Origin: Epiperipatus broadwayi
Lineage: Eukaryota; Onychophora; Udeonychophora; Euonychophora; Peripatidae
Direction of reading: 5' to 3'
DNA: 64,000 bases
NCBI GenBank assembly: GCA_028023455.1
Contig: JAQFVV010001062.1
Span: 56,025 to 120,024, forward strand
Shown in pieces: positions 1 through 12,864 of this stretch. The translations under genes and the position numbers were made by a program. The notes under the pieces are model-generated. The model had not been told where the DNA came from, ran no database searches, and saw only the letters and a program-made list of their open reading frames with translations. Numbering within the stretch: position 1 is the first letter of the stretch; every line of letters starts with the position of its first letter.

Positions 1-539
1 AAATCCGATTTAATGATTTTATACCGGTAACTTTTTAAATTGATTATATATTTTATTGTAAAAAAATTCATGCCTGCACACATATACTTTCAAAAGAAAT
101 GTATAATGGTTGTTTAATTCTCATAATATTAATATTAGATTAATGCTTCAGATATTACACTTTACTGTAGTTGTTCTAGTGCTTTTCTATTTTGTATAGT
201 TTTTATATTATTAATTTTGAGAGTGCGTTCCCTGTTTGCAATATAAAAGTAATCATCTGCACTTTTTGAAAAAGAAAATAAATCAAAATGCACATACCTT
301 TACTATGCATTGGTTAATAAAATCTGTTTAGAAGATATTATGGATAACTTTCTACCAGTCTATTATAATAGGTAATACTATAAGAGACTATGTAAAGTCA
401 CTTTTAAACAAATTGCCTGTCATTTTACCAATAATAGTGATTTATTAATTTAATTTACCATGAAAAGAAAAGCTAATTTTTTTCCCCACAGATTATGGTT
501 ATATTTATTAATTTCCCTACTAAAATATAAATTTACAGT
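1..539. other. Unannotated AT-rich DNA upstream of the Wnt6 exon
   Basis: AT-rich sequence with no open frame of note, no recognisable repeat and no splice-flanked exon. If the Wnt6 exon at 2349 is expressed, this lies in its upstream intron. Confidence 0.5.
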
Positions 540-1720
540 ATAAATAGGTCTGAAACAAGCAACTTACATGCCATTTTATTCTAGTACAAGCCAGACAGCC
601 AAGACTATTTAATAAGCAGTGTTCCATTGCTGAGGAAAGAAACTGCTGATTAAAATTGTTTTTCTCATGTGTCATAGCATCAGCCAGGAAGCGAACCCAC
701 TAATTTTGGACAATTGCTTGTAAAGCAGCTGTCACTGATCTCTTGACCACCAATGCTTGTTTTTCACTGTAATATAAATAGAAATGCCTTTTTGACTGTT
801 TAAAATTATTTGTCAATACTCCAGTTTTAACAGCCAGGGTGATGATTTTATCTACAAGACTATCTACCATGTGTGGCTATGCAACAAAAACACACCAAAC
901 AAAATATATGGGAAATGCAGTTGAATTTACAAACTAATGCTGATGTTTGCCACAACCAGCTAGTGCCTGCCATAATAATACCATGAAGAAATAAATGAAC
1001 AGTGCCATAAAACTACCTAAGATTTACTGATATTATACCTTATATAACATCACAAATGCAGCTGTATTTATTCACTAACATCATGAGTGCCCCCCAAAAG
1101 AGCTACAATGTCCAGAGGAATTAATGAAGACAATGGAAAATATATTTTAAAAATGATATTTGTAGAAACTCATGATTTGGAATGATTTAAATATTTAATA
1201 TGGTAGAATATTATTATTATAAATATTGTAAGGCCTTAAACTTAAAATATCTTTTATTACTATGATATTTAATATGCTTTATCTGTATTAATAGTTCTGA
1301 GTATATATGCAACAGCTTTATTTATTCATTGTTAATAAATTATTAAGATATTTTTATTATCATTAATTTAGTTTGTGTTTCTAACTCAATCCAAACATTG
1401 TGCTTTTAATATTGAATGTGCTAATAATATCCACAATCCTGAAAAAATTAAGCAATCCACTGGAGAATATGCAAAGATGGTGATAATTTGTAAATTATGA
1501 TAATCTTTTTATGGATACTGAAAAATAAGCAAAATACTTTTGGAAGGACTTGTACTTATGTTATAAATTATCATTATCATTGCTTGGTTAATATTTTATA
1601 TATTTGCATCAATTTTCTAAATTTTATTAACCATTCAATTTTCATCATATTTAATATTTATTTGAATCAAAACTTACCATGCATGATATCTTTGGATCTT
1701 GGTTTAAACCAGTGTTTCAT
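540..1720 (+). repeat. Diverged dispersed repeat, copy 1 (partner at 42590-43715)
   Basis: This stretch aligns by eye, in the same order and orientation, with 42590-43715. Shared landmarks include the segment ending in a gtttttcact block, a 'caatactcca' block, a 'tgtgtggcta' block, the 'gttaataaatta' block, 'ttagtttgtgttt' and 'atgctaataatat'. The copies are well diverged, with many substitutions and small indels, so the duplication is old. No coding frame is shared. The family is unknown to me. This copy carries a SINE at 665-756 that the other copy lacks. Confidence 0.7.
665..756 (-). mobile_element. tRNA-derived SINE, copy 1
   Basis: The roughly 92 bp insert is bounded by a 9 bp direct repeat (ttgtttttc at 656-664 and 757-765). 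The related repeat at about 42690 has this site once and uninterrupted, giving an independent empty site. Read on the - strand, the insert matches the SINEs at 44408-44521 and 45296-45398. It has a tRNA-like A box near the start, a B-box-like ggttcgcttcc (here diverged), and the shared end ctatgacacatga. Its A tail has almost gone. Confidence 0.8.
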
Positions 1721-1732
1721 GGCAAATTTTCC

Positions 1733-1813
1733 ATTACACTATATATATATATATTTAAAATTCCCATTCCATCACTATATATATATATATATTTAAAATT
1801 CCCATTCCATCAC
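1733..1813. repeat. Two-copy tandem repeat with (TA)n
   Basis: A block of about 39 bp, made of a (ta)n run followed by tttaaaattcccattccatc, occurs twice in tandem. This is simple local duplication with no coding potential. Confidence 0.8.
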
Positions 1814-2348
1814 AGTCTTCAAACATGAATAAAGTCATTTGTAATTTTTAACTGAGACTTAAAGTTTATATCTGGATTAGAGATAATTTGTACGTTAATT
1901 TAGTAATATTAATGTATTTATCAAAGGTTGATGGATGCAAAATTGTGAGTATAAAATGTTTGACACTTGTAAGTCAAAGTATAAAATATTTATGAAGTCC
2001 TATATAATTCTGTGCAGTTTTACATTTTATTAAATATTTTGTAAAAAATATATCATTTGAAGCATTTTTAAAACTCTCTGTTATATGATAAAAAAATTTC
2101 AAATTAAAGTGAAAATGTTTTTAAATCTTTCCAATATTTTATATACATTTATTGCCAAAACATTTCTTTTTTGTTTATTTGATGAATGTGTTTAGGAGCA
2201 GAGAATATAGATATCTTTTGGTTAATAAGAGTTTTCACACACCTTACAATTTTTATTTACATTAAATTTTCAAATTTGTAAATAAATACATTTCTTATTC
2301 TAAATTTTAAATATAAAAGGGTAATTTTGTTTTCTCTTTTAATTTCAG

Positions 2349-2569
2349 GGCTGTTGGGAGCCCCCTAGTATTGGATCCCTCTAGAATTTGTCGAAAAACT
2401 CGACGATTGAGAGGTAAACAAGCTGAAATTTGTCAAAATGAACCAGAGATTGTACGAGAGGTAGTAAGAGGTGTACAATTAGGCACAAATGAATGTCAAT
2501 TTCAATTTCGTCATCGAAGATGGAATTGTTCAACATCAAGAAAGTCATTTGGACGAGTTTTAATGCAAG
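2349..2569 (+). CDS. Wnt6: Wnt6 internal exon (N-terminal Wnt domain), partial gene
   Basis: This is an internal exon of a secreted Wnt ligand, a lipid-modified glycoprotein that signals through Frizzled receptors. An acceptor (tttaatttcag) ends at 2348 and a consensus donor (AG|GTAAG) begins at 2570. The single leading base completes a codon split 2+1, compatible with the Trp before AVGSPLV in Wnt6. The last base starts the next codon, consistent with the Asp that follows in Wnt6. The 73 full codons between them read AVGSPLVLDPSRICRKTRR, then RGKQAEICQNEPEIV, then TNECQFQFRHRRWNCS and KSFGRVLMQ. The CRKxRRL, GxQAExCQxEPE and ECQFQFRxRRWNCS blocks, and the three cysteines in their usual places, fit Wnt6 better than other Wnt subfamilies. 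The signal-peptide exon and the downstream exons, including the palmitoylation site, are not in the window. No stop or frameshift is present, so the exon looks functional. Confidence 0.93.
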
Positions 2570-3011
2570 GTAAGATTTTTAAAATATTTATAAATAAATC
2601 ATCATCTGTCATATATTTTAAGGACATGTTTCAGAAATTATTTCAAATGACAATTTAAAATTTCACTATTTTTTAGTTTATGCTACAATTACTTGTAAAT
2701 TTCCTTTGTTGTATCAAGAATATATAAAAAATGTTCTTTATGTTCTATTCATATTACTTTTTACAATTCTTTTAGCATATATTCTATCACTGAAGAAGCA
2801 AAAAGATAACACGCTATAAGTTGGACAATAAAAAAACAAAAACATAATTAAACATATTTCACAGAAAAATAAAACAGAAAAGGTCATAATTAATAAAATT
2901 ATTTTAATCATCATTATTATCATCAGAAGCCACTAGTAAATATATATGACATTAGAACTTTAGTAAAAAAGGTAAAAGACAAATCAAAATAATAATAATA
3001 AAAGTACTACA

Positions 3012-3056
3012 ACTAGAGATGAATTTTGCAATGATTATACAAACTAATCTGTGAAA
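3012..3056 (+). repeat. LINE-end fragment shared with 26609-26654
   Basis: The segment beginning ctagagatgaattttg and ending actaatctgtgaaa matches the right end of the LINE copy at 23.8-26.65 kb with few differences. It is embedded in (TAA)n/(TGA)n-type simple repeats. It probably represents a severely truncated copy or the terminal motif of that family. Confidence 0.5.
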
Positions 3057-6000
3057 CACATTGTTATTATTTTATGATGATGATAATGATGTTTCAAAAC
3101 AAAATTTATTGAACAAAAAACAAGGTTACATTAAATAAGGTATAAATGATAATCAGCATTCAATTGTAATTCAAATATGTACATAGGTATACAAGTTACA
3201 GATAGATTACATATATACAGAAAAAAAATGTTATAAAGAAATAACTGATAATGAAATTTATATATCTATTATTATTACTATTACTATTATAACCATAATC
3301 ATCATTATTATTATCATTTACATTCTTTATTACTTTTACAATACTTTTTTCAATTCACTATTGAAGGTTTTGATTGCACCAGAATCCTTTTAAGAACTAA
3401 AACAAACACAATACAAATACATGAATACAAATATACATGAACATATAATTTTACATTTTATATATACACATATATTCTATCTTATAATCATTATTTATAT
3501 CTTTATATATCTCTCTATATAATTATTACTTTTTTATTTTTATTATACATTTTAACTTTTTTAATATTGTTTTTTATCAATCCATACTTCATATAATCAT
3601 ATATATTTATTTTATTTATTTTTTATTATTTTATTCTTATTAATCTTTTTAAATATTTAACTCTAACATATTCATATTTTAATATTTTACATTATTATTA
3701 TTACTCATTATATTAACATTCAATATATTGAAACTGTAAGTTTTGAGTTCGAATCTTAGTTTCACCTCAGTCATATTTGTTCTATCATCTCCTATTCACC
3801 CCCATCCCACCTAAATTTAAACCCTCAATATTGGACTGTGTGCATATAATAGTATTAGTTATATATATAAAAAGTGTGTTAAATATGCCTCATGCACACA
3901 CACTCCAATATGAGATATTAACGCACTGAAATTAATTTATTAAATTTAGAATATATAATATTTTGCGTTAATTATTATTTAAGTCAAAGTTATATAACAT
4001 TTTAATTTATAAAATTTGAAAAGTTGTTTTTAACCTTTTAAATATTTAAATGCATTAAAAATAGAAATTTCCCTACTAAGTATTCTTGTAAGTCATAATG
4101 GGTAGACAATGGAAGAGAGAGAAATATTCCTAAAAGCTTTTAATTAGTTTTAAAAAAAACATCTGCAGTAGTAATAAAGTAAAGTGAAATGTTCGGATTG
4201 AAATGACAAATGGAACATGTGCTCTTAATGCATTGTTTTACCTGTGGGTATTTTAAGCGGACAGGAAAGGTGAACAAATATGCAATGTCAAATGGATCTG
4301 CAAGATAAAGAGCAAAGGTATATAAAGTCTTGTTTAAAGGAAAATGGGCTGGTTATCTATTCATCTATCTGAGTCTCCAAATGTTGAGCTAAGTTAATGT
4401 TAAATGTCTAATCTGCTATCTGCTTCTTATTAAAAATATGTTTTTCATGTATAACATTGTGATGCCCAAGTAGTAGGCATTAGCTACTCTCCTCTGAGTG
4501 GGAGATGCACTGGATTCCCTACTTGCTTTGAAATGACTTAAAATCATTTGCTGTAATCTGTATACTGCTACCTATTCAATGGCTACTTACAATTATGATC
4601 ATTGAATAAACTATTAATGGAGAACTACTGCTCTATCCTTTCTGAACAAGAGGACCATTTGGAAATGTGCACGTTCTGCATAAATCCAAGGTAACCTGTA
4701 TCCAAAATCTCTTGAGAACTTTCATGCTCTTTTATTCAAACTAGAATTCATATCTTTAATGTATAATATTTATCTATAATTTTTCCTCATGTAAATTCTA
4801 AATCACCAAACTTCTTAAAATCTGTAACCTTGTAATGTTTAATGACTCCATGATCTCTCCTTTTCTTTGGATATTCATTTCTATATTTATTTATTTATTG
4901 GCATAATTAATTTCATGCCTCAATAATTTCTGACCTAGCCTCTGAATTTTATTAAATGTTAGCCTTTGCCAAATGCGTGGAGATATTAAATAATATATTT
5001 ATAGTAAACTAATCTTATATTTATAGAGTGGCTAGCTGAGAAATTATATAATTTTTATGTTTTATAAATTATTTTTTAGATGCATCTCATTTATATGCTT
5101 TTGCATTGTCTTATATTTTAATAAATTATCTTAACATCAGAGACACATCTGGCTTTCATGTTTAGCTATGAGTGTGGATGTACCATAATTTGTGCAGGTG
5201 GATATCTTAGCTTAGCAATAAAAATATGCTAGAATTGTAATCTTTGTTCTTTTATTATTAATTTTGATTGGTATTCATTGAATTTGATTTTATAATTAAA
5301 CCAATCTAATGTTAGTCGAGGGTTTGTAAGTTAATCATTCATAAATGTGGGCCTTGGGAATGATTCATCATTTTTAGCAATTAAATATAAATCTCATTTT
5401 ATTATAAATGATAGGTGTCTGAGCGATACCAATGTATTTCTCTTATTTTAAGCCAGGGAAAGCACTGGATATCTATATTAAAGATATTGTTTTGCTCCAT
5501 ATGGAAGGGCATAGTTCAAAATGCTCCCATGGAAAGCTGAGTCCATCATGCGGCCATGTAGTAATAGTGGCAGAAGTTCCCATATACCTGGACTTGCATT
5601 TATGATTGATCTTGTAGGATCCCTGGTAGAAAGCCCACCCACGAGTTTCTATTTCCCTCCTGGCTTACATCTCAAAGTTCGCTCCATTATATTATTATAT
5701 GGCATCTCTATCAATATCACCTCTTGTCTAGTTAGCTATTCTTTTATTCTCTGCTTATGATTTCACTTCCAAGCTTCCCACATCATTTGCCCTCAAATAA
5801 CAGGCCCCCTATAGAATTAATCATTAATATAAAACTTTATATATATAATCTATTGTTGGGATAAGCTGATTCACAGCTGTATATCCCATTCAACTTTTAC
5901 CTCACATGATAGCTAATGTACTTAGTCTGGGGCATGAAATGATAGTTTGCTACCATTAAATACCCAAAGAGATAGGTTGAATGCTTAATGTGTTAATAAT

Positions 6001-6179
6001 GTAAACTCATGCCATATTAGGAGTACTGTTTGTAAATAAATTTATCTCTACAAGTCTGTTTTTTAATGCCTTATAGCCATAATGTCTCATGTCAAAATCA
6101 AACAGATATAACTAGGCCATTCATTAGATTTAGAATAATATTAATTGTAATCGAATTAGATAGAATCTCTTGTATCTCA

Positions 6180-6320
6180 CTGATCCCTGTGGCCTAAAAT
6201 ATATTTGCTAATGTGGTGGCAGGTATACTATCCTGTAGTTGTATGTTGCATAGTCAATCTACTAGATTCGAACTCAGAAATTGCAGGCCCTAAACCCATC
6301 TGTAGTGCTGCTCTTTGATT
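6180..6320 (-). mobile_element. Possible tRNA-derived SINE fragment
   Basis: On the - strand the sequence gagttcgaatct resembles a tRNA B box (GGTTCGANTCC with two mismatches). It sits in a locally GC-richer block. There is no clear A box, tail or target-site duplication, so this is a weak call. Confidence 0.25.
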
Positions 6321-6639
6321 GCAGTGGAGGGAAGATGCAACTGGTTAACAAGATATACAAACTCTGACTGTTACAATATAGTTTTCTTTAACCTATAATA
6401 TTATTTTTAACATATTTTATACCTATCTTTTACTTATATTTTCAAATTTAATTGCTATCTATTCAAACTTTTAAATTTTACAGTTATATTTAGTAGCTCC
6501 TTCTTTCTATTTTTTATATAATTAAATCTATTTTTAATTTTAACTAATATTTTTTTTATGTCAAAATATTTTCCAGGCCCAAACATCTGTTTAATACTGG
6601 TTTAATATTATTAATATAAATAGCTTTTTTTATTTTTCT

Positions 6640-7430
6640 ATTCCTTTTATTATTTGCAAATTGTAGTATCTTATACAATCCTTTCCAAACTCATGCCCTG
6701 TTTCTAATGTATGTAAATATATTGGTGAATTTCTATCATATTTATGTTGTAATAGTCTTCTCTATATTGAATTTTTTGTTTCTTCTACATAATTTACTCT
6801 TTTATTATTAATTTGACATTTTTTACAAATAATTTCATATATTCCATGTATTTCATTATCTGAATTTTTATTATAATTACTAATATATTTATTTTTTAAA
6901 ATACTAATCATCTTTTTTATTATATTATTTTAACTGCATAATTATTTCATGTCTTTTTATCTATATAATTTTATCTATATTATTGATTGTTCTTTACTAT
7001 TATTTATATAATCTTTCATATTTTTTATTAACCTAATATTATCAATTATAAACTTATTTGGATAATCAATATTTATAAATTCCTCTTTTATTAAATTTAT
7101 TTGTTTAACATAATCTTCGTTACTTGAATAATAATTTACTGCTCTGTGAATTCTAGAATGTATTGTATTTATTTTATATTTGTATTTAAATGCCAATTAG
7201 TTATGTTATTATTTATATTACTTTTCTTGTGAATTTATGTTTCTATTCTACCTTTTCTTCTTCATTTGACTTAATCAACTTTATATCTAAATGTGTCAGT
7301 ATATTATTCTCTTTTTTTTTCTACAGTAAATTTGATATTTTTATCCATCTTATTAATATCCTCTATAAATAAATCTATCTGTCTTTGTATTTTATTAAAT
7401 ATCAATAAATAATCATCTACATGTTTTTTA
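6640..7430 (-). pseudogene. Decayed Penelope-like element, RT C-terminus plus GIY-YIG endonuclease
   Basis: Read on the - strand, broken frames recover the downstream half of a PLE protein. In order they are: an NIKFTVE segment with a following LDIKLI (end of the reverse transcriptase), then a NWHLN block and IHSRIHRAVNYYSS...INLIKEEF (connector), then GIYEIICKKC...NYVEETK...RRLLQHKYDRN, which fits a GIY-YIG nuclease core. PLEs are retroelements that pair a telomerase-like RT with this nuclease. One frame at 6975-7196 is still open, and the rest needs several frameshifts. The residues differ clearly from the PLE at 35-38 kb, so this is a second family. No RT catalytic segment remains. Confidence 0.7.
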
Positions 7431-7639
7431 ATAAAGATTGTAATAAAGCATTGTAAAAGTAATAAAGAGCATAAATAATATTAATATTATATGGATTTGG
7501 CAATGCATTAAAAAGATAAAGTTGTTGCTATTATTATTATTGTTATTATTATTTATATTATTATTATTGTTGTTATGGCTTTTATGTCATTCTACTTAAC
7601 AAATAAAGTAAAATTAAATGATTACAACAGTTGACTAAA

Positions 7640-10600
7640 GTTTTTGATTTAGAGAGTTGTTGCCTTGTTTGTATGTAGAATGTCTAATAAGACAAATGCC
7701 ATTGTTGCACACTCAATTGTGAAAGAAGAAATTTGTAAGTAGTCAGTGTGGCTGTGCACTGTGATTACCATATCTTGTGGAAGGGTGTAACAGACTAAGA
7801 AATAAAATTGAGAAGTGAGTGGTTTGTAATAGTATTTAGAGATTGGATTATGTTTAACAAGGTTAGAAATTGAACTGATATTTCAATAGCAAATATATGG
7901 TGACACTAATGTCTTAATAGTGACCATGTAGCAGCATATATGTTGTAATGAGAAAGTTTGGAGTTCCTGGCTCTGAGCTATTTGAATTTATTTGAGAAGA
8001 TAGTGAGTTGTCATCTTGTATGTTACCAATGTAAAAAGGTACATCACAAAAGCATTTAAAATAAATATAGTTGCATGGATGACAAGGATGACATTTCCAG
8101 TTTAAGTTTCAAATATGCTATAGAATGTATGGTGCTCTGTCTGTATGTGGTTAGTAGAATTTTCTACATGCATGCCAGAACTGAGTAGAGCACAAAAGTT
8201 GAGTCTTAGGAGGAAATCAAAAATCTGTGGTTCTAGAGACCATTTTTAAATTTTTTGAGTAGTTGTCTGTTGTTGATGCCTAGAATCAGGTAGGAGAGAT
8301 CAGAGGAAGATTTGTATATAGTAAATTGTATATATACTAGTAGGTGAATTTTTTTGAATTTTGGAGGTTTATTTGATGATATATGTTTTGAAATTGGCAT
8401 ATTAACAATGATAGGTATCTATATTAAAAGGGGGTAACTGATCTATAGGGGCTATGTATATGACACATTCTAGAATTGGAAAATGCTTTGTGATGGTGTG
8501 ATAGTATTAATGCTTTTCTGAATGTGGAAAACTGATGGAATGCAGATCTAGCCCATTTTGGATCAGTAGAAAGCTAAGGTGTCTGGTGCAAATGGACCCA
8601 TCTTTCTGCAACTTCACAATTTATTATAAAGTGATGAAATATAAAGAATTTAATTTTTTTATGATAGATGAATAGTAGGTGATATTTGTAATTACAGTTA
8701 ATTGATGTAGTAAACTTTGGAATATAATGAGATATATTTGCAGAGTAAAGTTATTATTTACTTGGCATCATCATTGAGTTTGTTTTGGATTTTCTGTCTC
8801 TTACCAATAGTCCTTAGATGGAATGAAAACCAAGAAAAATCTGAGGGCTAATTATCATAAAGTTAGGTATTTGGTTTGCCAATACAAAGGAAACATTCAC
8901 AAGTTTTATTTATATTGAATTTAAGTTTATATTTGTTTGTGTTTTCATAAACTATTCTCTAAAGAGTGGGCAGTTGCTTTTTGGAAGTTAAGAAAACAGT
9001 AACATTATCCATATAAGCCAGGCTTGGCATTTAAATATTCACATATGCAATTTAAATATCTGGGATTCTTTTTTTGATATTGGTTATGGTAAAATTAATA
9101 TATGTGATAGATACTAGGAAGCTGAGGAGTGAAAACAGTTTAGTAAGGGGTGAATAGCAGTGATGCTCTTCCACTAAGTGTATAATGAATCTTTTTGTTA
9201 AGTAGTAGGTTGATCAAGGTATATAGAAGAGAAAAAATTATACTTGCGTGTGTAAGCATGTGAATTAAAATGACTGTAAGACCTCAGTCAAAGATGGCCT
9301 CAATGTGAAGTTGAATTATCATTGGGCCATATTTGTTCTTTCTTGACATGAGACTAGAATCACTTTGAGCCAGAGTGCTGCTTCACTTGTGGATGATGTT
9401 TTTTATCAAATTTCATAGATTATATTAATAAAAATAGGTGTGGTTCTAATTATTTCTTAAAGACTTTCTTCAAAACTTTTATGCAGAAGGGCTCCATGGA
9501 TATAGGATGTAGATTGGATATTTCAATATTCCTTTTATTAAAGAGTATTAGATCTTGGATATTATAGAGTTTTGGTCATAAGAAGTTTGCTAGATTATAT
9601 TGATAAATGGTGTTAAAGTGGCTGAAGTGAGAAAAAATGAACTTGAGAAATCTGTGTGGTCTAAGATGAGAGTTATGTAGTATGTGGAAAGATTGAAGGC
9701 TAAGATGGCAGTATGAAAAGGGATGTCTGATTCTAGTTGGCTAAAGAGGCCAGCTTTGGTTTAAATGCATTTTGTGCTTGTAATTTCAAATTAAATTATA
9801 TATCAGTTTAATCACGTTGTATCCAGTATTAGTTACATCCTCAATTTTGAAGGCCAATGAGACTTTTAATGTGGAGGGGTAGCCAAAAGCCCATTGTATG
9901 TTTCTTTGGGTCCAAGTGTATGAATGTGTTAGGCAGATTTTTTTATGGATCAGTGTTTTTTCAATTTGTTACATGCATTATATTCAATTTGTTATAGGCA
10001 TTAGTGAGGTTTTAAATTGGAGCAAATTTGTCAAGAGTGGTGCAACACATCATGAATATGTGCAGTTCATAAGCCAAATCTAAAATGGGGGGGGGGGTAA
10101 AAGAGTGGCTCATGTAATGTGGTTTGAAAGACAGAATGTTTATAAATGAAATGTAACACTGGTTGTTGTCAAGGGACATGTTTTTGTGTTTAAATAGCAT
10201 GATATAGGTTTTTGAAAATGGAAATGCAAGATTATTTGTGAGGAATAGCATTCTCTCTATTTTTGAAAAGTTCTTTATTATTGTTTGTGTTGCATTTAAG
10301 TTGAGTGTAAGCATTTGGGAAGAGTGGTCAGAAAAAAAGTGATTTGAGATTTAGAATGATCTCATGATAAAGCATTGATGAATGGAAGCATAAGTCAATG
10401 AAAGAAACATGACAATGATTGTGAAAGAAAACTGAGTAAGATGAAAAAATTCTTTCTTCATTCATTAATGGAAAGGCAAGGGGGTGTAACCATATGAAGA
10501 TGAATGTGTGATAGATCATATTGGAATTGCCTAGTAAGGTGACCATTTTAAAAAGATAATGCATGCAGAAAGTTGATAGAAAAAGTTATTCTTGTGATCA

Positions 10601-12840
10601 CAGTAGTACCAGGGAGTAAATTTAGCATCTATATCAATATGGCTGAATGTGTAAAAATTGCAATCTTGCTTTATAACCAGGCCAGTACTGATGGATAGTG
10701 ATGGTGAGCTTATGGAGAAGGCACAAAAACCTTGCACAATTAAATTTATGTGGTTCAGTAAATTTGAGATACAATTTAGATTTTCCATTTTCAAAAGGCC
10801 AAGAAACTGTGGTTGTGAGGATTGTACCTATTTATTTGGTAATTTTTGTGAAACTGAGTTTAAGCTTCGGATGTTGAATAATATTTTTAATTTCATGTTT
10901 GATGTTATAGCAAAGAGATGGTAAATTTGAGGAGGGATGGACTGTGTTAAGTAACCATCATTGGGGACTTGCATCTCAGGAATTGTAAATTGTGTTTTAG
11001 TCCAATATTGAATTGCAGGTTTTGGAGATGTCATTAGTAACATTTGATAGATGTATATTCATTTCAATATTAATTTCTGTATGTAAGAAGTGAGGATATC
11101 ACTTTGTCTATTGTTATGTTTTAGCATTTTTTGTGAATTAAGATTTGGATCATTGCAGTATTTGTTATTTGATCATTGATAGTGATTGTATTCTGGTAAT
11201 AGTGAATCTGAGTCCAAAGTTTGAATTGTTGGTTGGTGAACAAGTGGGGTTGTGTAAAAAGATGTTGATAATGAGGGTTGATTCATCAGATCAGCTATAT
11301 GAATTCTGGATTGATTGTTTTTATCTTATTAAATTTGTGGCTTTTTGAGGATGCTCAGGTTTTCTTTTAACATGGTATTTGAGATGATATTTTCAATGAG
11401 CAGGGAACTTGGTTCTATGGTTTCGATGATTTCTGAGGATGTTTTGTTGATTAAATAGGTTTGAAAATTATGTGTGATGCTAGCATCAAGAGTCTTTTAT
11501 ATTTGTTTTTCAATTGCAGCAGTCAAATTGGTTTTGATGATTGGTAGTTTGATAAATGCAATTAGTAAGCTTGTTGGACTGTGGCTGTTTGAATCTATCA
11601 CAAGGTTAATAAATTTCACATCATCATCTGTATAAGAAGGGTTGGGTTTATTTTGCATTTGTGGGTGGTAATATTTACAGTGGAAGTTTGATTTTTATTG
11701 CAAATAAATCTTCACCTATGTTCTCCTATTTGGCAACACTGCAGACAATAATCAGTAAGGCAATTGATGGCTAAATGTCCTGCTAGCTACAAGAAAAGCT
11801 TTGAAGTTTTATGCCTCTTATGTTGATGTGAAGTGTCATCTCTTTGTCAATGACTTGAGTGAAGATGTTCCTATTCAGCTTTATGTTAAATTCAAAAATG
11901 TTACTGTATATGGGAATTGGAGTGTCTCTTGAGATGGATTGACTAGAATAAAATCACTTTTCCAAATAGTTCCTTTAATTTTTGATGTCTTGCATATTCT
12001 AACCTAAATAGATGTTTTTGATAGTTACAGTTATGTGGTTTTGGCAGTTTTCATCAACAACAATCAATAAAAAATTGCCCAATGTCTTAATCTTTAACAC
12101 AAATTACTTCTTTTGAGATAAATCATAAAATTTGACAGTCAAGAATTTAGAATTACAGTGAGTGGCCAGGTGGAGAATGGAATCCCACAAGGTGTGAAAA
12201 CTAAGTGCTTCACACAGTAAGCTTCACACAGTAATACTCTTGGAAAATGATACAAGAAACAGTAGTCGAGGTTTTTCAAATAACTAAAATAAATTTTCTG
12301 AATCTTGAATTAGGTTTTATGGATAGGACTTCCATATTAGTTTTAGTTATGTTGGAACTGATGTTTGTTTGTATATTGATGAAATTTGGTAATGAGTTGG
12401 TTTTAGCATTTGTCTGTTGTGCATATGAGACATTGGCTGTTATCTTTAATTGCTTATTAATAATTGTTGAAACCAGTTATTAATGAGTTTTGTAGAGAAA
12501 ATAGTAAAAATAACAAACAATTTATGATATATGACTTCTAGTCCAAAATCTTTCAAATTCATGGGTTAGTTTATTCTGAAGCAGGGGTGAGAGTGAGTGT
12601 TTTTGTTGAGTGCATTTGCTTTAATTCTGAAACTAGCAATTTGCAAGTTGACTTTAGTAGCATTTGTATAAATTATACTGAAATTTGTAGCTTTAGATAC
12701 TGCAGAGAATATGCTACTGCCAACCATTTTGCCTGCTGATTGGATCCAAGTCATTTGTCTGTATCTTCTTTCCTAAAATGTGTGAATTTTCTATTGTTTT
12801 AGGTGTTCATACCTGGAGGCATGGGGATTGTTGTGCAAGT
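7640..12840 (-). pseudogene. Decayed APE-type LINE, long copy (relative of 23.8-26.65 kb)
   Basis: Read leftwards, broken frames recover a non-LTR retrotransposon. Near 11.4-11.5 kb an ORF1-like piece reads SSEIIETIE, followed by a KRKPxxPxK motif, and matches the other copy. Near 10.35-10.55 kb an endonuclease segment reads LLGNSNM, aligned with VSDFNLD in the other copy and representing the GDFN catalytic motif. The following ~70 residues also align with the other copy. At 9006-9017 the RT active site survives as YMDN in LAYMDNVTVFLTSKKQL, a mutated YADD, followed by a KFNINKTCECFLCIGKPN region. Stops and frameshifts are everywhere, so it is dead. The 5' end lies near 12.84 kb beside a (TTA/TCA)n run. 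Confidence 0.75.
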
Positions 12841-12864
12841 AACACTAAAGTTTACTGGCGGATA

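Larger units (their letters stand above)
2570..6600. other. Presumed Wnt6 intron, mostly unrecognised AT-rich DNA
   Basis: No further Wnt exon could be found. The stretch holds trinucleotide-type simple repeats (2985-3000, 3060-3090, 3262-3330) and a short LINE-related piece at 3012-3056. Two weak tRNA-B-box-like sites lie near 3745 and 6265. Otherwise I see only AT-rich sequence with no protein-like frame. An open frame at 5521-5760 resembles no family I know and has no neighbouring coding signal. Confidence 0.5.

Noticed and set aside
5521-5760. 79-codon + frame (MLPWKAESIMRPC...)
   Set aside because: No family resemblance, splice context or coding bias. Kept only as unassigned.
12770-12850. 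Possible next Wnt6 exon after ttctattgttttag
   Set aside because: Translation shows no Wnt motif (for example IRETAF or the Cys pattern), and the stretch is at the LINE 5' end.
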